Assembly (NCBI RefSeq): GCF_041154505.1
Contig: NZ_AP028672.1
Location: 4,194,501 to 4,258,500, forward strand
DNA from: Acidovorax sp. A79
GTDB lineage: Bacteria > Pseudomonadota > Gammaproteobacteria > Burkholderiales > Burkholderiaceae_C
Reading direction: 5' to 3'
Length of the DNA stretch: 64,000 nt
Shown here: in pieces, positions 42,727 to 51,321 of the stretch
Layout of the letters: the number at the start of each line of letters is the position of its first letter
Numbering within the stretch: position 1 is the stretch's first letter
Position numbers and translations under genes: made by a program
The notes under the pieces: model-generated
What the model was told of the DNA's origin: nothing
The model's database searches: none
The model's input: only the letters and a program-made list of their open reading frames with translations

Positions 42727-43229
42727 CAACGCTCCACCTGCAGGGGAATGAGGTGGTCCCAGCGCTCGGCAGCCTCGATCATGTAGTGCACGCTCAAGGT
42801 GACGCGTTGAAAGAACCACTGCCCATCCAGATGGATGTACTCGTCGTCAAAGCGGCCCACCACGTAGTAGCTCTTGCCGTCCCGCACGGGCCGACCGTCC
42901 AGGTAGCTGGACCCCGTGCCCCGGTCGCCCTGCACCTGCACGACATGGCTATGGATGAACTGCCGGGCCGATTGGACCGGAAACGCAGCGAAGAACGCAC
43001 GGATGTTGTCCCGGCCCCGCACCTCAGGACGCCCGCCGTAGGCGACGTAGGCATCGGGGGCAAACAATTCGTAGAGGCGGTTCCCCGCATCCTCATTCAC
43101 CATTTCGTGGTATCGGGCGCGCAGCGCGCGGATGGCTTCAATGCTCTCCATGCGTTCAACGCGTTCCGTGAGCGCTCGGACAAGGTCCTGCGAGGCTGAA
43201 AGGTCGGCTGGTGGGTGGACTGCGGTCAC
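42726..43229 (-). CDS. NTF2-like (SnoaL-fold) protein
   Basis: 167-residue cone-shaped alpha+beta-barrel protein of the nuclear transport factor 2 / ring-hydroxylating beta-subunit-like group, with IEAIRALRARYHEMVNEDAG at the start of the fold and FIHSHVVQVQGDRGTGSSYL in the sheet. The start is a GTG at 43229, with AGGAGAG at 43237-43243, and it overlaps the end of the broken SDR upstream. Family members are isomerases, dehydratases or binding proteins; catalytic residues cannot be assigned. Confidence 0.82.
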   Translation of the reverse strand: MTAVHPPADLSASQDLVRALTERVERMESIEAIRALRARYHEMVNEDAGNRLYELFAPDAYVAYGGRPEVRGRDNIRAFFAAFPVQSARQFIHSHVVQVQGDRGTGSSYLDGRPVRDGKSYYVVGRFDDEYIHLDGQWFFQRVTLSVHYMIEAAERWDHLIPLQVER

Positions 43230-43670
43230 TGAAGACTCTCCTGGTGAATGTGGTGGAAATCGCCCATGATCTTTTGGCTGCGGTCCCTCACGGACGCACC
43301 CGTGTGGGCATGGGGAATGACGTAGAAGCGGCGCGCATGAATCGCCTCGACCGCGGCGCGCGCTACATCCTCGGCACTGATGGCAGAAGCGGCCATGCCA
43401 GCACGCACCGCCAGTCGTCGTCCGTGGCATTCCAGGCTGTCCCGAGCACCGCCACGCCGGCGTTGTTGAATAGCCAGTCCACACCGCCCCACCGGTTCCA
43501 GCTGGCCTCGGCCAGCCGCTCCACGTCCGTGGCGTCGGACACGTCGCAACACTGCGCCAGGCAGGCGGCGCCTGCACCACCGCCATGCCTTCGCGGGCAC
43601 AGGCCAGCGCGAGCGCGCGTCCGATGCCGCTGCCCGCGCCGGTGACAACGGCTACTTGGGGCGTCGGCAT
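43226..43670 (-). pseudogene. Decayed SDR gene with frameshifts and lost catalytic core
   Basis: The start is intact (MPTPQVAVVTGAGSGIGRAL, the NAD-binding motif), then the frame breaks. A second frame carries CDVSDATDVERL and VDWLFNNAGVAV, and a third frame carries the end (SAEDVARAAVEAIHARRF) to a stop at 43226. The middle with the Ser and YxxxK residues is missing, and total length (445 bases) is far below a normal SDR. It was once coupled to both neighbours (TGATG with the Bug gene, GTGA with the NTF2 gene), so the operon lost one enzyme. Confidence 0.85.
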
Positions 43671-44638
43671 CAGAGACTCGCTCGGGACTTGCGGACCACC
43701 TCGCCCCACTTGGCGGCCTCGGCGGCAACGAAGGGGGCAAACTGCTCGTGCGGCATGCCCATCTTGACGCTCGAAACCGCGTCCAGCGACGCCGTGACCT
43801 CGGGCGAGTTCAGTGCCTGGCCCACCGCATCGGACAAGCGCTTGACGATGGGCGCAGGCGTGTTGGCTGGTGCAAAGACACCGCCCCAGTTCATGGCCAC
43901 CACGCTGGGGATTCCGGCCTCGGCCATGGTGGGCACATTGGCGAGCACGGTCAGGCGGCTGGTGCTGGTGACGACCAGCGCGGCAATTTTCCCGTCCCGG
44001 ATCTGTGCCCGGGAGGTCTGCACGTAGTCGAACATCACATCGAGGTTGCCGGCGATCAGATCGACCATGGCCGCTGTGCTCGACTTGTAGGGTATATGGT
44101 TGAAGCGCGCGCCGGTCTGGGTTTGCAATAGTTCCAGGCAAAGGTGCGCTGACGTACCGTTGCCACCAGACCCAAAGTTGAGTTTTCCTGGTTTCTGCTT
44201 GCCGAACGCGATCACATCGGCCATGGTGCTGAACTTCAGGCCTGGATGGGAGACCAGAACGTTGGCGTTCCCCGTCAGACCGTGGATGGCCACGAAGTCC
44301 TTGACCGGGTCGTAGCGAATGTTCTTGAAGAGGGCGGTGTTGGTGCCCTGCATGCCCTGCGTTCCGATCAGGAGGGTGTACCCGTCGGGCGCCGCACGGG
44401 CCACGAATTCGGCGCCGATGGACCCGCTCACACCGACCCGGTTGTCGATGACCATGGGCTGGCCCAGGTTGTCGCTCAGCGCCCGTGCGATCAAACGGGC
44501 CTGGACATCGACCACGCTTCCCGCGGAGAAGGGCACGACCAGTGTGATGGGGCGCTGCGGGTAAGCGTTCTGTGCAAATACCGGGGGCGAGAGTGCCAAA
44601 GCACCCATGGATGCCGAGAAATGGCGGCGGTTCATCAT
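43670..44638 (-). CDS. Bug-family solute-binding protein
   Basis: 322-residue TctC-like periplasmic binding protein. The signal is MMNRRHFSASMGALALSPP with cleavage near VFAQ. Bug features include ITLVVPFSAGSVVDVQARL, VIDNRVGVSGSIGAEFV and FGSGGNGTSAHL. Adjacent ATGs (44638, 44635) follow RBS AAGGAGAC. It has no membrane partners nearby. Position in the CoA-catabolic operon suggests it binds the organic acid substrate. Confidence 0.9.
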   Translation of the reverse strand: MMNRRHFSASMGALALSPPVFAQNAYPQRPITLVVPFSAGSVVDVQARLIARALSDNLGQPMVIDNRVGVSGSIGAEFVARAAPDGYTLLIGTQGMQGTNTALFKNIRYDPVKDFVAIHGLTGNANVLVSHPGLKFSTMADVIAFGKQKPGKLNFGSGGNGTSAHLCLELLQTQTGARFNHIPYKSSTAAMVDLIAGNLDVMFDYVQTSRAQIRDGKIAALVVTSTSRLTVLANVPTMAEAGIPSVVAMNWGGVFAPANTPAPIVKRLSDAVGQALNSPEVTASLDAVSSVKMGMPHEQFAPFVAAEAAKWGEVVRKSRASL

Positions 44639-44742
44639 GGTCTTGTCTCCTTGTTGTGTGTTCGGCAGTGCCGCGTGTGAATGCAGCACCTCTCACCACA
44701 TGATCGGAACCGAAGTGGCTTGCTGGAGCGTTTCGCCCTGCT

Positions 44743-45558
44743 TCAAACCATCGCGAACCCGCCGGATGCACCGATGGTCTGCCCCGTGATGAACAGCGCG
44801 CGGTCTGACGCCAGGAACGCGACGATGCCGGACACGTCCGTTGGGCGGGAGAGGCGCCCCACGCCCTTGGAGATGGGGTATGCGTTGAGCATCTTGCCCA
44901 GCAGCTCGTTGTTTTCCACCGTGGCGTGGATGTTCAGCGGGCCGTCCTTGATGCCCTCGTGGGACACGGCGCCAAGGGCCACCGAGTTGACCGTGACGGC
45001 GTGGCGGCCGTGCTCCCGCGCGAGGGCCTTGGCGAACCCGGCAATCGCCGCCTTGGCGCCCGAGTAAACGGCCATGTTGGCCTCGCCGATGCGGCCTGCT
45101 TCCGAGATGATGTTGATGATGCGGCCCGTCTTGCGCCCGACCATGCCGGGCAGCACGGCGCGGCAGCAGTGCATGGTGCCGTAGACGTTGAGGTTCACGA
45201 TCTTGGCCCAGTCCACCACGGGTGTATCCACGAAGGCGGGTGTGCGGCCACCTTTCTCGCGGCGCTCGGGAATGATCCCCGCGTTGTTCACCAGCACGGT
45301 GATGGGCGCGCCGAAGTGCTGGGCAGCACCTGCCACCATGGCATCGACCTCCTCAAGTTGGGTGATGTCCGCAGGCGCTGCATAGGCCTTTCCGCCAGCG
45401 GCGTTGATTTCATCAACCACCGCTTGGGCACGCTCGGCAAAAAGGTCGTTCACCACCACGCGCGCCCCTTCGGCTGCGAGTTCGATGCAAATTTGCCTGC
45501 CCACGCCTTGTCCGCCGCCAGTGACGAGAGCGACCTGTCCGTTCAATCCGAGTTCCAT
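44743..45558 (-). CDS. Short-chain dehydrogenase/reductase (SDR), FabG-like
   Basis: SDR of 271 residues with TGGGQGVGRQ (cofactor loop), VLVNNAGIIPE, a catalytic Ser in NIISEAG and Y-x3-K in VYSGAKAAIAG. The C terminus ITGQTIGASGGFAMV is typical. In this locus a role as 3-hydroxyacyl-CoA dehydrogenase is plausible, because a crotonase gene lies 52 bases upstream. The start at 45558 is the first ATG of the fold. Confidence 0.92.
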   Translation of the reverse strand: MELGLNGQVALVTGGGQGVGRQICIELAAEGARVVVNDLFAERAQAVVDEINAAGGKAYAAPADITQLEEVDAMVAGAAQHFGAPITVLVNNAGIIPERREKGGRTPAFVDTPVVDWAKIVNLNVYGTMHCCRAVLPGMVGRKTGRIINIISEAGRIGEANMAVYSGAKAAIAGFAKALAREHGRHAVTVNSVALGAVSHEGIKDGPLNIHATVENNELLGKMLNAYPISKGVGRLSRPTDVSGIVAFLASDRALFITGQTIGASGGFAMV

Positions 45559-45610
45559 GGGATTCCTTTCGTGCGTGTTGTCTGAATGAAGTCACCAGTG
45601 CGGTATTGCA

Positions 45611-46420
45611 CTAGCGTCCTTTGAATTGGGGTTCGCGTTTCTCGACGAAGGCGCGCATGCCCTCGATGCGGTCTTCGCTGTCCACGATCATTGCGGCCGC
45701 GTAGCGTTCGTACTCCAGGCCCGAGTCCAGGTCGGTCTGCATGCCGCGGTTGATGGCGCGCTTGGCGAAACGGACTGCCAGCGGGGGGTGTTGCGCTATG
45801 CGCTGGGTCAGTTCCAGCGCAGCCGTCATCAGCTCGGCCTGCGGCACCACACGGCTGACCAGGCCGTAGCGCAGCGCCGTCTCTGCATCCACCAGGTCGG
45901 CCGTCAGGATCAGTTCCTTGGCCCGGGCTTCACCCACCAGCCGTGGCAGCCGCTGCGTGCCACCGGCCGCCGGGATGACTCCCAGCTTGATTTCTGGCAA
46001 GCCGAAGCGCGCGTGGGAGGCCGCGATGCGCAGGTCACAACACAGCGCAATCTCCAGCCCGCCGCCCAGGGCCACGCCGTTGATGGCAGCGATGACGGGC
46101 TTCTCGAACTCTTCGATGTTGCGAAACAGTTCGTGGGTCGCCTTCTGGCGCACGAAGTACTCCGTGCCGCGCACCACGTCGGTGGCGCGCTCCTTGATGT
46201 CGGCGCCCGCGCAGAACGCCTTGTCGCCGCTGCCGGTGATCAGAACCGCGCGCACTTGGTCGTCGTTGCGGGCCAGTTCGAAGAAGGCGCGGGCGAGGTC
46301 GGGCTTCATCGTGCTGCCCAGCGTGTTCATGCGCTCGGGCCGGTTGAGGGTGATCACGGCCACGCGGTCGCGCACCTCATAGAGCAATGTGCCCAGGTCC
46401 TGGATGTCAGGGGTAGTCAT
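45611..46420 (-). CDS. Enoyl-CoA hydratase/isomerase (crotonase family)
   Basis: Crotonase of 269 residues. CoA/oxyanion-hole segments AFCAGADIKERA and NGVALGGGLEIAL are present, and the catalytic Glu of LPEIKLGVIPAAGGTQRLPR is kept, so hydratase activity is expected. ATG 46420 is preferred; ATG 46435 is possible. It lies 34 bases after the thiolase-like gene in a beta-oxidation-type series. Confidence 0.93.
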   Translation of the reverse strand: MTTPDIQDLGTLLYEVRDRVAVITLNRPERMNTLGSTMKPDLARAFFELARNDDQVRAVLITGSGDKAFCAGADIKERATDVVRGTEYFVRQKATHELFRNIEEFEKPVIAAINGVALGGGLEIALCCDLRIAASHARFGLPEIKLGVIPAAGGTQRLPRLVGEARAKELILTADLVDAETALRYGLVSRVVPQAELMTAALELTQRIAQHPPLAVRFAKRAINRGMQTDLDSGLEYERYAAAMIVDSEDRIEGMRAFVEKREPQFKGR

Positions 46421-46454
46421 TGGATTGCTTTCCACAAAGAAGTGTGCGGCGCCG

Positions 46455-47630
46455 TCAGGCCGATGCCGACAGCACGTGGGCGACGGAGACCGAGCCGAGC
46501 CCGATCATGTGGGCCATGCCCCAGCGCGCGTTGGGGTGCTGGCGACCCTCCGCCTCGCCCCGCAGCTGGCGCGTGATTTCTGCCAACTGGCCGATGCCCG
46601 TGGGCCCGAGTGGGTGGCCCATGCCGATCAGGCCGCCTGATGCGTTGATGGCGCAGCGGCCACCGATGTGCGAAGCGCCACGCGCCAGATAGCGGGCGCC
46701 CTCGCCTGGGTCGCACACACCGATGGCTTCGCTGTACAACAGCTCTTCCACGGAGAAGGCGTCGTGCAGCTCCAGAAGATCGAGCTCCTTGGGCGCAATG
46801 CCCGCTTGTTCAAAGGCAGCCTCCGCGCTGGTGCGGACCAGCTCCACAGCGCTGTCGCCGTACTGCACCTCGGGGCGCTCGCTGCCTGCCACGGAAGCCT
46901 TCACGCGCACGCAGCGCCGCGCATCCAGTCCCAGCTTTCGGATGGCGTTACCGGAAACCAGCATCACCGCCGCGGCCCCTTCGCCGCGTGGACAGCATTG
47001 CTGCACTGTGAGGTCGCCCACCACGCGCGGCGATGCGAGCACCTGCTCCAGCGTCCGGGGCTTGCGAAACTGAGCAAACGGATTGCGCGCTGCGTTGCCG
47101 TGGTTCTTCACCGCCACGCCGGCCATCTCCTCCACGGAGGCGCCGCGCTCGCGCAGGTAGGTGCGCGCCATCATCGCGAACTTCACCGCCGGAATGGTGG
47201 CGGTCTCGCTGAGCCTTTCCAGTCCGTCCTTGTTGGCAGCGCGGCGCCCGTCACCGTGCTTGTCCACGCCCACCGCCAGCACCACATCGCTCATGCCGCT
47301 AGCCACCTCCATGCATGCCTGCCGGAAAGCGAACGATCCAGAGGCCGACGCGTTTTCCACCTGCGTCACCGCCAGACCCGTGGATCCCAGGTGGCGCAGC
47401 ATCACGCGGCCGGCGGCCATGCCAATCGAGGTTGTGCCCACGTAGGCACTCTGCACACGGGCCCAGGAAACACCCGAGTCCTCGAGTGCGGCACGCACAG
47501 CCCTGAGGCCCAGCTCGATGTAAGGTGTCTCGGTGGGGAACTGATAGGGGTGCAGACCGACACCGGCGATGAACACACCGCCATGGGCATCCAGCCAGTT
47601 GCCTGCAGTGGATTGATTGGTATTGCTCAC
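46455..47630 (-). CDS. Thiolase-like (SCP2/Ltp2-type) protein lacking thiolase cysteines
   Basis: Thiolase-fold protein of 391 residues. The nucleophile position in the NxCxSG motif reads NASASG (Ser95 in place of Cys), and the usual C-terminal CxxG is replaced by HMIGLGS, so claisen-type thiolysis is unlikely. GHPLGPTGIGQL is kept. This pattern, together with the overlapping DUF35 Zn-ribbon gene, matches the Ltp2-DUF35 aldolases that cleave beta-hydroxyacyl-CoA side chains. Start and upstream stop overlap (ATGA), supporting a complex. Retro-aldolase function is inference from this pairing. Confidence 0.88.
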   Translation of the reverse strand: MSNTNQSTAGNWLDAHGGVFIAGVGLHPYQFPTETPYIELGLRAVRAALEDSGVSWARVQSAYVGTTSIGMAAGRVMLRHLGSTGLAVTQVENASASGSFAFRQACMEVASGMSDVVLAVGVDKHGDGRRAANKDGLERLSETATIPAVKFAMMARTYLRERGASVEEMAGVAVKNHGNAARNPFAQFRKPRTLEQVLASPRVVGDLTVQQCCPRGEGAAAVMLVSGNAIRKLGLDARRCVRVKASVAGSERPEVQYGDSAVELVRTSAEAAFEQAGIAPKELDLLELHDAFSVEELLYSEAIGVCDPGEGARYLARGASHIGGRCAINASGGLIGMGHPLGPTGIGQLAEITRQLRGEAEGRQHPNARWGMAHMIGLGSVSVAHVLSASA

Positions 47631-48058
47631 TGCACGGCTCCTTCATTCGCGGGCACAAAGCGGCAGGCGTAAACACCTTCTTCCCGCTTCACCTCGGCAA
47701 CGGCACGAACCGCCATGCCGTGCTTCAGCGCCGTCTCGTCCCCAACGGCCATCACACCTTCTTCGACGATGCCGGGCGCGATGCGGATGTCTCCAGCAAT
47801 GCTGGGCGCCGCCATGCCAGGCAACAGCGGCACGTGCAGGGTCACGAACTCCAGCAACTCTCCGCCCCCCGGGCGCGTGACGCGTTGCGCTCCGCTCAGC
47901 GGGTCTCCGCAGTGCATGCATCCCGGTGCGTTGGCAGGAAAACTCATCCCACCGCAGGCGCCGCACTGCGCAAAGAAGAAGTTGAGCGAGTGGCCGTCAT
48001 CAGCCAGCTCATACAGAGTCGGCTGTAACGGCTTCAAGGAGGTCTTTGAATCGGTCAT
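47627..48058 (-). CDS. Zn-ribbon OB-fold protein (DUF35 family)
   Basis: 143-residue partner protein. The rubredoxin-like zinc ribbon is QCGACGGMSFPANAPGCMHC (two CxxC pairs), followed by an OB-fold (LLEFVTLHVPLLPGMAAPSI). DUF35 proteins bind thiolase-like subunits and CoA substrates. It overlaps the thiolase-like start by four bases. ATG 48058 is the first methionine before the fold. Confidence 0.9.
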   Translation of the reverse strand: MTDSKTSLKPLQPTLYELADDGHSLNFFFAQCGACGGMSFPANAPGCMHCGDPLSGAQRVTRPGGGELLEFVTLHVPLLPGMAAPSIAGDIRIAPGIVEEGVMAVGDETALKHGMAVRAVAEVKREEGVYACRFVPANEGAVQ

Positions 48059-48117
48059 AGAAAGAAGGGGGTGAAAGGGAAAGGTGCGGGGGCGGGCATG
48101 TAGTGCCCGCGACCCCG

Positions 48118-49098
48118 TCAATCGAGCTTGGCGCCCGACTGCTGAACAACCGCACGCCACCGGGTCATCTCCGATTTCACGAAGGCACCCAGCTTGGCGT
48201 CGCGCAGGCCGGCGAGCGGGACACTGCCGAATTTCTCGGTGGCTTGCAGCATTTCGGGGTGAACGATGGCCTTGGCGATCTCGTCGCCCAGGCGCTTCAC
48301 GATGTCCGGCGGCGTCTTGGTCGGAACGAACACCGCGCCCCAGGCCGTGGATTCCGCTTCGGGAACGCCCAGCTCGCCCACGGTGGGCACGTCGGGGGAG
48401 CTGGACAAACGCTTTTTGGAGGTGACCGCCAGCGCCTTGAGCTTGTTCGCCTGCACCTGGGGCAACACCACCGCCGGGTAGTCGAACATCAGGTCGATGC
48501 TCCCGGCCATCAGGTCGCTCAGTGCCGGCGCGCTGCCGCGGTATGGCACATGGGTCATCTTGATGCCCGCGGCGGTCTGGAACAACTCGGCCGTCAGGTG
48601 GGTGCCCGTGCCTGGACCGGCGGAGCCGTAGTTGAGCTTGCCGGGATTGGCCTTGGCATAGGCGATCAGCTCGGGCACCGTCTTGAACGGGCGTGAGGGG
48701 TTGATCACCAGCATGAGCGGCGTTTCCGACATGGCATGCACGGGCACGAAGTCCGTCATGGGGTCGTAGCGCACGTTCTTGTACAGCGCCAGATTGGCGC
48801 CATGCGTTCCCTGCGTGCCGTAAATGATGGTGTAGCCGTCTGGTGGCTGGCGCGAAGCCGACTCCACACCGATGGAGCCACCGGCACCGGGACGGTTGTC
48901 CACCACCACCGACTGTCCCAGCTGTGCGCTGAGCAGCTTGGCCAAAAGCCGCGACGTGTTGTCCGTGATGCCCCCGGGTGGGAACGGCACCACGAAGGTG
49001 ATGGGCTTGCTCGGCCACGCATCTCCTGCTGCATGCAGGACGCCAAAGGCCAACGAGGCAATGACAAAAACAATCAGTTCTCGGAAGGTTCTACGCAT
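48118..49098 (-). CDS. Bug-family solute-binding protein
   Basis: 326-residue TctC-like binding protein with signal MRRTFRELIVFVIASLAFGV and cleavage near HAAG. Family segments are FVVPFPPGGITDNTSRLLA, VVDNRPGAGGSIGVES and NYGSAGPGTGTHL. ATG 49098 with RBS GGAGACA is preferred to ATG 49110. It is the first gene of the minus-strand operon, divergent from iclR-like, and probably binds the acid that feeds the CoA pathway. Confidence 0.9.
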   Translation of the reverse strand: MRRTFRELIVFVIASLAFGVLHAAGDAWPSKPITFVVPFPPGGITDNTSRLLAKLLSAQLGQSVVVDNRPGAGGSIGVESASRQPPDGYTIIYGTQGTHGANLALYKNVRYDPMTDFVPVHAMSETPLMLVINPSRPFKTVPELIAYAKANPGKLNYGSAGPGTGTHLTAELFQTAAGIKMTHVPYRGSAPALSDLMAGSIDLMFDYPAVVLPQVQANKLKALAVTSKKRLSSSPDVPTVGELGVPEAESTAWGAVFVPTKTPPDIVKRLGDEIAKAIVHPEMLQATEKFGSVPLAGLRDAKLGAFVKSEMTRWRAVVQQSGAKLD

Positions 49099-49152
49099 GC
49101 TTGTCTCCATTTTTGTTGCCACTTCATTGCGGCTGGTCGTAGAATACTTCAA

Positions 49153-49275
49153 TATTTCGTATAAATGCAAGCAATCTTGTGAGCTGCATTCAAAAGAAAA
49201 TTTGAATCTCATAAGGAATGGTCTGCTGCAATCGCGCTCACCTCAAAGTTATGATTCGTTGACATCTACGAAATA
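49153..49275. promoter_or_regulatory. Candidate IclR-type operator sites
   Basis: TATTTCGTA at 49153-49161 and its exact reverse complement TACGAAATA at 49267-49275 lie in the divergent promoter region of the Bug and iclR-like genes. The region between them is the most AT-rich part of this locus. Both sites could be bound by the IclR regulator; this is a prediction. Confidence 0.5.
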
Positions 49276-49286
49276 CCGGAGAACTT

Positions 49287-50099
49287 ATGCCAACCATTGT
49301 CCCCGCCGCTTCTCGCACCATGGCCCTGCTGGAGGTCTTTGCCCGGGAGCGCCGCGAACTCTCCAATTCAGACCTTGCGCGCCTGATGGACCTTCCCGAG
49401 AGCAGCTGCTCCGATCTGCTGCACACGCTGCATGAGTTGGGCTACCTGATGCGGACGGCGCGAACCCGACGCTTCTATCCAACGGCCCGTCTGCTCACGA
49501 TTGCCAAAGGCATCGCTGCGGGTGATTCGCTCTACGCCGTGGCGTCCGAGGCGTGCGAGTTGCTGCGTGACAAGACGGGAGAGACAGGGATGTGCGGCCG
49601 CGTGGAGGCGGGCGTGGTCAAGGTACTGGCGTTTGCCGAGGGAACTCATCCGCTGCGCTATGTGGAAAACGTGGGCAACAAGATTGCGTTGCACGTGTCC
49701 GCGCTGGGCAAGGCGGCGCTGTCGCTGGGTACACCCGAAGAAGCCGCACGCCAGCTGCGGCTCAAGCCGCTCAAGCAGATCGCCCCCGGGTCCATCACGG
49801 ACCTCGCAGCACTGGAGGCACAGATCGAACAAGCACGCCAGCAAGGCTGGATCTGGGTGGAAAACGAAGGCTTCGACGGCTTGGCCGCCATCGCCGTCGC
49901 TGGCTACCTGGGCGATGAACCCCTCGCGCTGTCGATCGCCGGCCCCACCGAACGCCTTCGCCGTACCAAGGACGCCTGCCTGCAAGCCTTGCAAGAGGTG
50001 CAGGCACTTGTGTTCCACCCCCAGAACGCGGCTCCCACGCTGCGCGCCACGGCATCCGGCCGGCGCGGCGCGGGCACCAAAGACACCACCGCCGCCTAG
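49287..50099 (+). CDS. IclR-family transcriptional regulator
   Basis: Regulator of 270 residues with an N-terminal winged HTH (RTMALLEVFARERRELSNSD, then LMDLPESSCSDLLHTL) and a C-terminal effector domain (GETGMCGRVEAGVVKVL; NEGFDGLAAIAVAGYLG). The start ATG 49287 has GGAGAA ahead. It sits at the centre of the CoA locus, divergent from the left arm and 36 bases ahead of the right arm, so it probably controls both. Confidence 0.93.
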   Translation: MPTIVPAASRTMALLEVFARERRELSNSDLARLMDLPESSCSDLLHTLHELGYLMRTARTRRFYPTARLLTIAKGIAAGDSLYAVASEACELLRDKTGETGMCGRVEAGVVKVLAFAEGTHPLRYVENVGNKIALHVSALGKAALSLGTPEEAARQLRLKPLKQIAPGSITDLAALEAQIEQARQQGWIWVENEGFDGLAAIAVAGYLGDEPLALSIAGPTERLRRTKDACLQALQEVQALVFHPQNAAPTLRATASGRRGAGTKDTTAA

Positions 50100-50135
50100 C
50101 GGCGGATCCATGCATTCAACCCAGGAGACCTAGCC

Positions 50136-51284
50136 ATGTATGCAACGATGAATTCCGAACAAGAAATGCTGCGCGACAGCGTGCGCCGCTTCATGAAAAG
50201 CGAAGTCGCTCCCCGCGTCGCCCAGCACGACAGGGACAAGACCTTTCCCTTCGAGCTTCTCAAGGAGCTGTCGCAGTTCGGATACATCGGCGGCAGGCTG
50301 CCCGAGGCCCTGGGCGGCATGGACATGGACCAGATGACCTGGGCGATGCTCATGGAAGAGGCGGGCTACACGTGGCTGTCGTTGCGCACGATGGTGAACA
50401 TCACCAATGCGGCCATCAACAAGCTGGCCGCAGAGGCGAACGAGGAGCAGCGCGAACGCTTCCTGAAGCCTTTGCTGGCATCTGACCGCCGCGTGTTCAA
50501 CGCCATCAGCGAGCCAGGCACGGGCTCCAACATCGCCCAGGTCCAGACCCGTGCAGACCTGCAGGGGGACCACTACGTCCTCAACGGCCGAAAACTGTGG
50601 ATCACGAACGGGGCATTTGGCGACTTCGGCATCGTGGTCGCGCGTACGTTCAGCCCCGACTGCCAGGGGCAGCTCTCCACCTTCCTTGTGGAGCGCGAGG
50701 TGTCTCCGTATGAAGTGCGCAACGTCGACACGATGGTGCTGCGCAGCACCGGCACGGCGGAGCTGGCATTCGACAATGTCAAGGTGCCCCGCGAGAACCT
50801 GCTGGGCGAGGAAGGCAAGGCGCTCAAGAAGATGCTCATCGGCCTGGACGGCGCCCGTGTCAACATTGCCATGGGTGCGGTCGGCGCCGCGCAAGCGGCC
50901 CTCGACCTCTCGATCGACTATGCCCGCACCCGTACACAGTTCGGCAAGCCCATCGGCAGCTTCCAGCTGGTGCAAAAGCTCATCGTGGACATGACGATCC
51001 GGGTGGAAGCCGCACGCGCACTGAGCCTGCGTGCCGCTGCCGCGCTGGATGCCAATGCCGATGCGCGCACCGCCTGCTCCATTGCCAAGCTCTACGCCAC
51101 CGAGGCTGCGCATGAAGTGGCCAGCATGGCACTGCAAGTGCATGGCGGGCTGGGTTACGCCACCGACTACCCCATTGAGCGCATCTTTCGCGACACGCGC
51201 GGCGGAACGATTCCCGAAGGCACCACCGAAGTGCAGACCTTGATCGCAGGTCGGGAAATCCTGGGCATCTCGGCGATTGCCTGA
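50136..51284 (+). CDS. Acyl-CoA dehydrogenase
   Basis: Flavoprotein of 382 residues that introduces an alpha-beta double bond in an acyl-CoA. Typical segments are AISEPGTGSNIAQVQTRA (FAD/substrate), LNGRKLWITNGAFGD, and RTQFGKPIGSFQLVQ. The catalytic-base region reads DTRGGTIPEGTTEVQ, keeping the Glu before Gly-Thr. RBS CAGGAGACC precedes ATG 50136. It begins the right arm of the locus. Confidence 0.95.
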   Translation: MYATMNSEQEMLRDSVRRFMKSEVAPRVAQHDRDKTFPFELLKELSQFGYIGGRLPEALGGMDMDQMTWAMLMEEAGYTWLSLRTMVNITNAAINKLAAEANEEQRERFLKPLLASDRRVFNAISEPGTGSNIAQVQTRADLQGDHYVLNGRKLWITNGAFGDFGIVVARTFSPDCQGQLSTFLVEREVSPYEVRNVDTMVLRSTGTAELAFDNVKVPRENLLGEEGKALKKMLIGLDGARVNIAMGAVGAAQAALDLSIDYARTRTQFGKPIGSFQLVQKLIVDMTIRVEAARALSLRAAAALDANADARTACSIAKLYATEAAHEVASMALQVHGGLGYATDYPIERIFRDTRGGTIPEGTTEVQTLIAGREILGISAIA

Positions 51285-51321
51285 GCCTCCACGCCACCCC
51301 AATAACGACCAGGAGACAAGA

